DNA of 64,000 nucleotides, taken from the NCBI RefSeq assembly GCF_023887685.1, contig NZ_JAMWMR010000005.1, forward strand, positions 186,001 to 250,000, given 5' to 3'. Shown in pieces: positions 56,601 to 64,000 of the stretch. The notes beneath the pieces are model-generated. The model ran no database searches and was not told the DNA's origin. It saw nothing but the letters and a program-made list of their open reading frames with translations. Source of the DNA: Streptomyces macrolidinus (GTDB lineage Bacteria; Actinomycetota; Actinomycetes; Streptomycetales; Streptomycetaceae). Position 1 is the stretch's first letter, and every line of letters begins with the position of its first letter. The position numbers and the translations under genes are program-made.

Positions 56601-57941
56601 ATGGCCACGGTGTATCAGCGGCAGGCGTCGCCGCTCGTCCGGCGCCTGCCCGCGGGCTTGCTTCCGGTCCTCCTGTGGGCCGGGGCCGCGGCCGTGGTCG
56701 CGCTGTGGTGGCGGGACACCGACTCGGTCGTGGGCGCGGCCGGCTGGCTGACCGGGGCCGGGCGGCTCACCGGGCTGCTGTGCGGGTACGCCTGCGCCGT
56801 GCTCGTCGGGCTGATGGCCCGCGTGCCGCTCCTGGAGCGGCGTATCGGCTCGGACCGGGTGTCACGCTGGCACGCGACGGCCGGGCGGTACACGGTCTGT
56901 CTGCTGGTCGCGCACGTCGTCCTGATCGTCTGCGGGTACGCGGCCCAGGACCGTATCTCGCCGGTGGGCGAGCTGGTCACCGTGGTCCTGCACTACCCGG
57001 AGATGCTCAAGGGCACCCTCGGCGCGGTCGTCCTGGTCGTCGTGGGCGTCGTCTCGGCGCGGGCCGTGCGCCGCAGGGTCACTCACGAGTTCTGGTACTA
57101 CGCGCATCTCCTCACCTACGGCGCGGTCTTCCTCGCCTTCGGCCACCAGCTCGCGCTCGGCGCGCAGTTCACCGGGAACGCGGTCGCGCGGGCCGCCTGG
57201 TACGCGCTGTACCTCGGCGTCGCGGCCCTCGTGGTGTGGTTCCGGATCCTGACGCCCGTACGGCTCAACCGGCGCCACCGGCTGCGCGTGGAGTCGGTGT
57301 ATCCGGAGGCACCGGGCGTGTGGTCCGTGGTGATGAGCGGTCGGCGTCTGGAGCGACTGGGCGCCCGGCCGGGGCAGTTCCTGCGCTGGCGGTTCCTCAC
57401 GGACGGACTGCGCTGGACGTCCACGCCGTACTCGCTGTCGGCGCCGCCTCGCCGGACCCGGCTGCGCATCACCGTGAAGGCGCTCGGCGACCACAGCGCG
57501 TCGGTGGCCGGGCTGCGGCCGGGCACGAAGGTGTGGGCGGAGGGGCCGTACGGGTCGCTGACCGCGGACCGCAGGACCGGTGGCCGGGCCCTGCTGATCG
57601 CGGGCGGCGTCGGGGTCACCCCGATCCGCGCCCTGTTCGAGACGCTGCCGGGCGAGGTGACGCTGCTGTACCGGGCGCGCTCGGCCCAGGACCTGGCCCT
57701 GCGAGCCGAGTTGGAGACCATAGCGCGCGAGCGCGGCGCCCGCGTGCTGTACGCCCTCAACGGCCCGGACGGCTCGCGCCCGTATCTCACGCCGGAACAT
57801 CTGCGCTCCGCGGTGCCCGACCTCGCCGGACACGACGTCTACCTGTGCGGTCCGCCCGGCTTCGCGGAGGCGATGTACGAGGTGCTGCGTGCGGCCGGGG
57901 TCCCCGATCGCCGTATCCACCACGAGTCGTTCGCACTGTGA
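56601..57941 (+). CDS. Ferric-reductase-like membrane ferredoxin/flavin reductase
   Basis: 446 residues. The N-terminal half has six membrane helices with histidines suited to bind b-type heme (WHATAGRY, AHVVLIV, YYAHLLTYG, FGHQLALG). The cytosolic half is an FNR module: FAD motif STPYSLSAPP, NAD(P) motif IAGGVGVTPIRALFE and CGPPGF. It should move electrons from NAD(P)H across the membrane. GGAGGG before the ATG. First gene of a three-gene set with an FMN carrier and ApbE. Confidence 0.9.
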   Translation: MATVYQRQASPLVRRLPAGLLPVLLWAGAAAVVALWWRDTDSVVGAAGWLTGAGRLTGLLCGYACAVLVGLMARVPLLERRIGSDRVSRWHATAGRYTVCLLVAHVVLIVCGYAAQDRISPVGELVTVVLHYPEMLKGTLGAVVLVVVGVVSARAVRRRVTHEFWYYAHLLTYGAVFLAFGHQLALGAQFTGNAVARAAWYALYLGVAALVVWFRILTPVRLNRRHRLRVESVYPEAPGVWSVVMSGRRLERLGARPGQFLRWRFLTDGLRWTSTPYSLSAPPRRTRLRITVKALGDHSASVAGLRPGTKVWAEGPYGSLTADRRTGGRALLIAGGVGVTPIRALFETLPGEVTLLYRARSAQDLALRAELETIARERGARVLYALNGPDGSRPYLTPEHLRSAVPDLAGHDVYLCGPPGFAEAMYEVLRAAGVPDRRIHHESFAL

Positions 57942-57948
57942 GGCCCGT

Positions 57949-58404
57949 ATGCATCCGCTGAAGAGGAAGAACCCGCTGCGCCGGGTCGTGCTGGCGAGCG
58001 CCGCCACCGTCTCCGGGGTCGTGCTGCTGCTGTCGCTGAAGCCGCACACCGCGCCCGGTCTCGCCCTGGCCGCGCCCTCGTCCGCCCCGTCGGGCGGTGG
58101 TGCGTCGCGCGGGTCGGCCCCGGCCGGAACGCGGACCGTCACCGGCGACGCGGTCCCGACCCGCTACGGCCCCGTCCAGGTCCGGATCACGGTGACGAAC
58201 GGCAGGCTCACCGATGTCACGGCGGTCGCCACCCCCCAGGACAACCCGAGGGACCGCTCGATCAGCGGCTACGCGGTCCCGCAGCTCACCCGGGAGGCGC
58301 TGGCCGCGCAGAGCGCGAGCATCGACGCGGTCTCCGGCGCAAGTTACACCAGTGCCGGATACCGGCGGTCCCTTCAGTCGGCCCTGGACAAGGCGGGTGG
58401 CTGA
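57949..58404 (+). CDS. Membrane-anchored FMN-binding protein
   Basis: 151 residues. A signal anchor (about 13-31) leads to a Gly/Ser/Pro linker and an FMN_bind domain (about 60-150). The flavinylation site SGASYT (129-134) provides the threonine to which ApbE-type transferases attach FMN covalently. It is likely the outer electron carrier receiving electrons from the upstream reductase. It starts 7 bp after that gene and abuts apbE. Confidence 0.9.
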   Translation: MHPLKRKNPLRRVVLASAATVSGVVLLLSLKPHTAPGLALAAPSSAPSGGGASRGSAPAGTRTVTGDAVPTRYGPVQVRITVTNGRLTDVTAVATPQDNPRDRSISGYAVPQLTREALAAQSASIDAVSGASYTSAGYRRSLQSALDKAGG

Positions 58405-59205
58405 ATGACCGGCCGGACGACCACGCCCCCGCCGGCACCGTTCGCGCTGCGGCACGCAGAAGAGGCGATGGGCACCGTCTTCTCCTTCGACGTGCGCGGC
58501 GGCGAGCCCGAGACCGTACGGCGCACGCTGGCGGAGGCGATCGACGAACTCCACCGGGTGGACGAGGTGTTCAGCACCTACCGGGAGCACAGCCAGCTCT
58601 CGCGGCTCTCCCGCGGCGAGCTGACCGTGGCGGACTGCGCCCCGGAGGTGGCCGAGGTCCTCGCCCTGGGCGAAGCGGCGGAGCGGCTCAGCGAGGGCTG
58701 GTTCAGCACCCGGTACGCGGGGCGGACCGACCCGACCGGGATCGTGAAGGGCTGGGCGGTCGAACGGGCGGCCCGGCGGTTGGCGGCGGCGGGCACGACC
58801 GGGGTGAGCGTCAACGGCGGCGGGGACGTGCAGACGTACGGCGCGCCCGGTCCGCACCGCTCCTGGCGGGTCGGAGTGGCGGACCCCCTGCGCGCGGGCG
58901 GGCTGGCGGCGGTGGTGTCCGCGGCGGGTGCCGACGGGCTGGCGGTGGCCACCTCCGGGACCGCGGAGCGCGGCGCGCACATCATGGATCCCCGCACCGG
59001 CAGGCCCGCGGTCACCGACCTGGTGGCCGTGACCACGGTGGGACCCCGGCTGACCTGGGCGGACGCCTGGGCGACGGCCGCCTTCGCGCGGGGCTCGCGG
59101 CAGGCTCTGGACTGGCTGGAGTCCCTGCCGGAGGTGGAGGCCCTGCTGATCACGGCGCAGGGCGAGGCGCGGTGCACGCGAGGGCTGGCGGCCTGGCTGG
59201 GCTGA
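58405..59205 (+). CDS. apbE: FAD:protein FMN transferase (ApbE)
   Basis: 266 residues. The motifs EEAMGTVFSFDV, STYREHSQLSRLSRGE, GIVKGWAVERAARRL, VNGGGDVQTYG and HIMDPRTGRPA are those of ApbE, which transfers FMN from FAD to a Thr in target proteins. No signal peptide is seen. Its target is probably the adjacent FMN-binding protein. ATG directly follows that gene's stop. Confidence 0.93.
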   Translation: MTGRTTTPPPAPFALRHAEEAMGTVFSFDVRGGEPETVRRTLAEAIDELHRVDEVFSTYREHSQLSRLSRGELTVADCAPEVAEVLALGEAAERLSEGWFSTRYAGRTDPTGIVKGWAVERAARRLAAAGTTGVSVNGGGDVQTYGAPGPHRSWRVGVADPLRAGGLAAVVSAAGADGLAVATSGTAERGAHIMDPRTGRPAVTDLVAVTTVGPRLTWADAWATAAFARGSRQALDWLESLPEVEALLITAQGEARCTRGLAAWLG

Positions 59206-59210
59206 ACGCC

Positions 59211-59252
59211 CGCGGGGACGGCGTACGGGCTCTCCGTACCGCCGTCCCCGCG
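59211..59252. terminator. Bidirectional terminator, apbE / argR
   Basis: Long inverted repeat (59211-59228 with 59234-59252; 18 pairs, one bulged G) around a 5-nt loop, between the convergent apbE and argR genes. Confidence 0.8.
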
Positions 59253-59256
59253 TGGG

Positions 59257-59793
59257 TCACTGGCCGTTCTGTGCCAGCCGCAGCAGATGGTCCGCCAGGG
59301 CCTGGCCGCCGCTCGGGTCACGGCTGATGAGCAGGAGGGTGTCGTCGCCCGCGATCGTGCCGAGGATGTCGTGCAGTTCGGCCTGGTCGATCGCCGAGGC
59401 CAGGAACTGCGCCGCACCGGGCGGGGTGCGCAGGACCACGAGGTTGGCGGAGGCCTCCGCCGAGATCAGCAACTCCTGGGACAGCCGCCGCATCCGCTCC
59501 TCCTTGGCCGACTCGCCGAGCGGTGCGCGCGGGGTGCGGAAGCCGCCCTCGCTCGGGACCGCGTAGATGAGGTCGCCGTCGTTGTTGCGGATCTTCACCG
59601 CGTTCAGCTCGTCCAGGTCCCGGGAGAGCGTCGCCTGCGTGACGCTCAGCCCGTCGTCGGCGAGCAGCTTCGCCAACTGGCTCTGGGAGCGCACCGGTTG
59701 CCGGTTGAGGATGTCCACGATCCGTCGGTGGCGTGCGGTGCGGGTCTGCGGCACGGCGGGCCCCGTGTGGTCGTGGTCCTGCGCCTGACTCAT
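59257..59793 (-). CDS. argR: Arginine repressor
   Basis: 178 residues. An N-terminal winged helix with [25 protein letters not shown] binds ARG boxes. The C-terminal hexamerisation and arginine-binding domain includes [14 protein letters not shown]. It represses arginine genes when arginine is plentiful. It is the last gene of argCJBDR (8 bp after argD), so it is autoregulated with the operon. Confidence 0.96.
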   Translation of the reverse strand: MSQAQDHDHTGPAVPQTRTARHRRIVDILNRQPVRSQSQLAKLLADDGLSVTQATLSRDLDELNAVKIRNNDGDLIYAVPSEGGFRTPRAPLGESAKEERMRRLSQELLISAEASANLVVLRTPPGAAQFLASAIDQAELHDILGTIAGDDTLLLISRDPSGGQALADHLLRLAQNGQ

Positions 59794-59800
59794 CGTCGTC

Positions 59801-61000
59801 TCATTCTCCGGATCGTCCGTCCCCGTTCACAGCGTCGAGGATGCCCGGCAGTGCGCGGACGAACGCGTCCGCTTCGTCATCGCCGAGGTTCAGCGGCGGC
59901 ATCAGCCGTACGACGTTCGGGGCGGGTGCGTTCACCAGGAAGCCGGCATCCTCAGCCGCCTGCTGCGCCTGCTGCGCGAGCGGCTCGGTGAGCACGATAC
60001 CCAGGAGCAGGCCCGCGCCACGGACGTGGCTGATCAACGGATGGTCGAGCGACTCGATTCCGTCCCGCAGCCGCTTGCTCTGCCGCCGCACGTTCTCCAG
60101 CAGCCCCTCGTCCTCGATGGCGCCGAGGACCGCGAGTCCGGCCGCGCAGGCGACGGGGTTGCCGCCGAAGGTCGTGCCGTGCTGGCCGGGGCGGAGCAGC
60201 TCGGCGGCCCGGCCGAAGGCGACGGTGGCACCGAGCGGCAGGCCGCCGCCGACGCCCTTGGCGAGGGTGACGACGTCGGGCAGTACGCCCTCGTGGGCCT
60301 GGTACGCGAACCAGTGCCCGGTGCGGCCGACACCGGTCTGCACCTCGTCGAGGACGAGCAGCGCCCCGGTGGCGGCGGTGATCGCACGGGCCGCCTTGAG
60401 ATAGCCCGCGGGCGGGACCACGACACCGTTCTCGCCCTGGATCGGTTCGATGACGACGAGGGCGGTCTCCTCGGTGACCGCGGCGGCCAGCGCCTGGGCG
60501 TCGCCGTAGGGGACGTGGGTGACCTCGCCGGGCAGCGGCAGGAACGGCTCCTGCTTGCCGGGCTGGCCGGTGAGCGCGAGGGCGCCCATGGTGCGGCCGT
60601 GGAAGCCGCCCTCGGTGGCGACGACATGGGTGCGCCCGGTCAGCCGGCCGATCTTGAAGGCGCCCTCGTTGGCCTCGGCCCCGGAGTTGCAGAAGTAGAC
60701 CTTGCCGTCCCGGCCGAAGAGCCCGAGCAGCCGCTCGGCGAGCGCGACGGGCGGTTCGGCGATGAACAGGTTGGAGACATGGCCGAGGGACGCGATCTGC
60801 GTGCTGACGGCCTCGACGATCGCCGGGTGGGCGTGGCCGAGCGCGTTGACCGCGATCCCGCCGACGAAGTCGACGTACTCCTTGCCGTCGGCGTCCCACA
60901 GCCGTGCGCCCGCGCCGCGGACGAGGGGCAGCCGGGGGGTGCCGTAGTTGTTCATGAGCGCGCCCTGCCAGCGCTGGGTCAGCTCGTCGTTGGCGGTCAT
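59801..61000 (-). CDS. argD: Acetylornithine aminotransferase
   Basis: 399 residues of class-III PLP transaminase. [31 protein letters not shown] and the lysine in [15 protein letters not shown] form the PLP site. Converts N-acetylglutamate semialdehyde to N-acetylornithine. The ATG overlaps the argB stop as ATGA. Confidence 0.96.
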   Translation of the reverse strand: MTANDELTQRWQGALMNNYGTPRLPLVRGAGARLWDADGKEYVDFVGGIAVNALGHAHPAIVEAVSTQIASLGHVSNLFIAEPPVALAERLLGLFGRDGKVYFCNSGAEANEGAFKIGRLTGRTHVVATEGGFHGRTMGALALTGQPGKQEPFLPLPGEVTHVPYGDAQALAAAVTEETALVVIEPIQGENGVVVPPAGYLKAARAITAATGALLVLDEVQTGVGRTGHWFAYQAHEGVLPDVVTLAKGVGGGLPLGATVAFGRAAELLRPGQHGTTFGGNPVACAAGLAVLGAIEDEGLLENVRRQSKRLRDGIESLDHPLISHVRGAGLLLGIVLTEPLAQQAQQAAEDAGFLVNAPAPNVVRLMPPLNLGDDEADAFVRALPGILDAVNGDGRSGE

Positions 61001-61986
61001 GCCGCGTCCCCCTTGTCACCCCGGCCGGACGCGTCTGTCGCGCCTGTCGCGCCTGTCGCGCCGTCGTCCAGGCCGTATCCATCGGGCACGACCATCGTGC
61101 CGATGCCTTCATCCGTGAAGATCTCCAGCAGGATCGAGTGCTGGACGCGGCCGTCGATGACGCGGGCGGTGCTGACGCCGTTGCGTACGGCGTGCAGACA
61201 GCCCTCCATCTTCGGCACCATGCCCAACGACAGCTCCGGCAGGAGCTGTTCGAGCTGGGCGGCCGTGAGACGGCTGATCACCTCGTCGGAGTGGGGCCAG
61301 TCCTCGTAGAGGCCCTCGACGTCGGTGAGGACCATGAGGGTTTCGGCGCCCAGCGCCGCAGCGAGTGCCGCAGCCGCCGTATCAGCATTGACGTTGTAGA
61401 CATGTCCGTCGTCCTGGCTCCGGGCGATCGAGGACACGACCGGGATGCGGCCGTCGGCGAGCAGTGCCTCGATCGCGCCTGTGTCGATCTCGGTGATCTC
61501 TCCCACCCGCCCGATGTCGACCAACTGGCCGTCGATCTCGGGCCGGTGCTTGGTGGCGGTGATGGTGTGCGCGTCCTCGCCGGTGATGCCGACGGCGAGC
61601 GGGCCGTGCTGGTTGAGCAGCCCGACCAGTTCGCGCTGCACCTGGCCGACGAGCACCATGCGGACGACGTCCATCGCGTCCTCGGAGGTGACGCGCAGGC
61701 CCGCCTTGAACTCGCTGGCGATGCCGTGCCTGTCGAGGGCGGCGCTGATCTGGGGTCCGCCGCCGTGCACGACGACCGGCCGGAGGCCCGCGTGCCGCAG
61801 GAAGACGACGTCCTGCGCGAAGGCGGCCTTCAACTCGTCGTTCACCATGGCGTTTCCGCCGAACTTGATGACGACCGTCCTGCCGTGATGGCGGGTCAGC
61901 CAGGGCAACGCCTCGACGAGGATCCGGGCCTTGGGCAGGGCGGTGTGTTTGCGCGTGCTGCTGGGCTTGGTGATCGGCTCGCTCAT
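60997..61986 (-). CDS. argB: Acetylglutamate kinase
   Basis: 329 residues of the amino-acid kinase family: IKFGGNAMV (phosphate lysine), VHGGGPQIS and GMVPKMEGC are conserved. Phosphorylates N-acetylglutamate. The C-terminus has a short Thr/Gly/Ala repeat extension ([10 protein letters not shown]) encoded by reiterated trinucleotides near 61040. ATG overlaps argJ stop (ATGA). Confidence 0.96.
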   Translation of the reverse strand: MSEPITKPSSTRKHTALPKARILVEALPWLTRHHGRTVVIKFGGNAMVNDELKAAFAQDVVFLRHAGLRPVVVHGGGPQISAALDRHGIASEFKAGLRVTSEDAMDVVRMVLVGQVQRELVGLLNQHGPLAVGITGEDAHTITATKHRPEIDGQLVDIGRVGEITEIDTGAIEALLADGRIPVVSSIARSQDDGHVYNVNADTAAAALAAALGAETLMVLTDVEGLYEDWPHSDEVISRLTAAQLEQLLPELSLGMVPKMEGCLHAVRNGVSTARVIDGRVQHSILLEIFTDEGIGTMVVPDGYGLDDGATGATGATDASGRGDKGDAA

Positions 61987-63134
61987 GATGAATAGGCGCT
62001 GTTCTCGTGGACGTAGTCGGCGGTGAGGTCGTTGGTCCAGATGGTGGCGGTCGCGGAGCCCGCGGCCAGGTCTGCGACGATGTGGACCTCGCGGTAGCGC
62101 ATGTCGACCAGGTCGCGGTCCTCGCCGACCCCGCCGTTCTTGCAGACCCAGACGCCGTTGATGGCGACGTTGAGCTGGTCCGGGTCGAAGGCCGCCTTCG
62201 TGGTGCCGATGGCGGACAGGACACGGCCCCAGTTGGGGTCCTCACCGTGTATGGCGCACTTGAGGAGGTTGTTACGGGCGATGACGCGGCCCACCTCGAC
62301 GGCGTCGGCCTCGGTCGCCGCGTTGATCACCTCGACCTTGATGTCCTTGCTCGCGCCCTCGGCGTCCCCGATGAGCTGCCGGGCCAGATCGGCGCACACG
62401 GCCCGTACGGCCTCGGCGAAGTCCTCGGTGTCGGGGGTGATCCCGGCGGCACCCGACGCCAGCAGCAGCACGGTGTCGTTGGTGGACATGCAGCCGTCGG
62501 AGTCGACGCGGTCGAAGGTGACCCGGGTGGCGGAGCGCAGGGCCGCCTGAAGCGTCGCGCTGTCGACGTCGGCGTCGGTGGTGAGCACGACGAGCATCGT
62601 GGCGAGGCCCGGTGCGAGCATGCCCGCGCCCTTGGCCATCCCGCCGACGGTCCAGCCGTCCTTCGTGACGACGGACGTCTTGTGGACGGTGTCGGTGGTC
62701 TTGATGGCGATGGCCGCCTTCTCGCCGCCGTGCTCGCTCAGCGCGGCGGCTGCCGTCCCGACGCCCGCGAGCACCTTGTCCATCGGGAGAAGCTCACCGA
62801 TGAGCCCGGTGGAGCAGACGGCGACCTCGCCCGCGCCGACCCCCAGCACCGCCGCGGCCTTCTCGGCGGTGGCGTGGGTGTCCTGGAAGCCCTGGGGTCC
62901 GGTGCAGGCGTTCGCGCCACCGGAGTTGAGGACGACGGCGGAGAGCTGCCCGCTCTTGAGGACCTGCTCGGACCACAGCACCGGGGCTGCCTTCACACGG
63001 TTGGAGGTGAAGACGCCCGCGGCGGCTCGGCGGGGCCCGTTGTTGACCACGAGGGCGAGGTCCGGGGTACCGCTCTTCTTGATCCCGGCGGCGATACCCG
63101 CCGCCGTGAACCCCTGTGCTGCCGTGACACTCAC
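61983..63134 (-). CDS. argJ: Bifunctional ornithine acetyltransferase / N-acetylglutamate synthase
   Basis: 383 residues. The self-cleavage site is GLATMLVV with T179, the nucleophile exposed after processing into two chains. [10 protein letters not shown] and KGAGMLAPG are conserved. Recycles the acetyl group of acetylornithine to glutamate. GTG start with AAGGAG upstream, 121 bp after argC. Confidence 0.96.
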   Translation of the reverse strand: MSVTAAQGFTAAGIAAGIKKSGTPDLALVVNNGPRRAAAGVFTSNRVKAAPVLWSEQVLKSGQLSAVVLNSGGANACTGPQGFQDTHATAEKAAAVLGVGAGEVAVCSTGLIGELLPMDKVLAGVGTAAAALSEHGGEKAAIAIKTTDTVHKTSVVTKDGWTVGGMAKGAGMLAPGLATMLVVLTTDADVDSATLQAALRSATRVTFDRVDSDGCMSTNDTVLLLASGAAGITPDTEDFAEAVRAVCADLARQLIGDAEGASKDIKVEVINAATEADAVEVGRVIARNNLLKCAIHGEDPNWGRVLSAIGTTKAAFDPDQLNVAINGVWVCKNGGVGEDRDLVDMRYREVHIVADLAAGSATATIWTNDLTADYVHENSAYSS

Positions 63135-63255
63135 TGCGTCTCCTTGGTGTTCTCTCCGCCCGCGCGGTGTCCTGGCGCGGTCTGCTCTCCCGGTGCCGGG
63201 GCGGCCCGGAAGGTGCTCTCGGTCGTCTGCGGCCGGGTGGTCGCACGCGCGCGTG

Positions 63256-64000
<745 letters not shown>

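Overview
The window is chromosomal core DNA from a Streptomyces. Evidence: very high G+C with strong third-position G/C bias, many GTG starts, GTGA/ATGA start-stop overlaps, and an SsgB sporulation protein. The order apt-secF-secD-yajC-ruvBAC-yebC-pdxT-pdxS-pimA-patA-pgsA-HIT-thrS resembles the order known in other actinobacteria, including mycobacteria. I see no insertion sequence, integrase, prophage, CRISPR array or secondary-metabolite cluster.

Region 1 (1-19.6 kb, mostly minus strand) is housekeeping. It holds purine salvage (apt, cut by the left edge), the SecDF-YajC translocase, Holliday-junction processing (ruvCAB), a YebC regulator, vitamin B6 synthesis (pdxS/pdxT), a phosphatidylinositol and PI-mannoside block (pimA, patA, pgsA), a HIT protein and thrS. 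A divergent EF-G-like GTPase and an unrecognised membrane protein lie on the plus strand inside it.

Region 2 (19.7-31.5 kb) mixes small and less characterised genes. It has an overlapping pair (an unknown protein with an OB-like C-terminus and a DUF4365 nuclease-like protein), a DEDDh exonuclease, two tandem tRNA-Val(CAC) genes, ssgB, a CGNR zinc-finger protein, small membrane proteins, a DsbA-family oxidoreductase, a GNAT protein and pabC/pabB-like folate genes. A tRNA operon (Gly-Cys-Val-Val-Val), a zinc-ribbon protein and a phosphotransferase-fold protein follow.

Region 3 (31.5-45 kb) has a Ser/Thr kinase, a TrmH-type RNA methyltransferase, three corrinoid/siroheme genes (SUMT/dehydrogenase fusion, a giant BluB-CobT fusion, CbiET), a GNAT protein and the methionine importer metNIQ. 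metNIQ is preceded by a short Met/Cys-containing leader ORF.

Region 4 (45-64 kb) has two small membrane proteins, GNAT, GDPD, PlsC and aldo/keto reductase genes, argH and argG (argG with an ArgR box), a flavin-nucleotide-binding-like protein and an L,D-transpeptidase-like protein. A two-component system lies divergent to a three-gene flavin electron-transfer set (ferric-reductase-like membrane flavoprotein, FMN-binding protein, ApbE). The window ends in the argC-J-B-D-R operon, with argC cut by the right edge.

The most interesting items are the BluB-CobT fusion with its long Pro/Ala/Glu tail, the flavinylation triad beside a two-component system, the metNIQ leader ORF, the DUF4365/OB-fold pair, the EF-G paralogue with an altered G4 motif, and the duplicated tRNA-Val genes.
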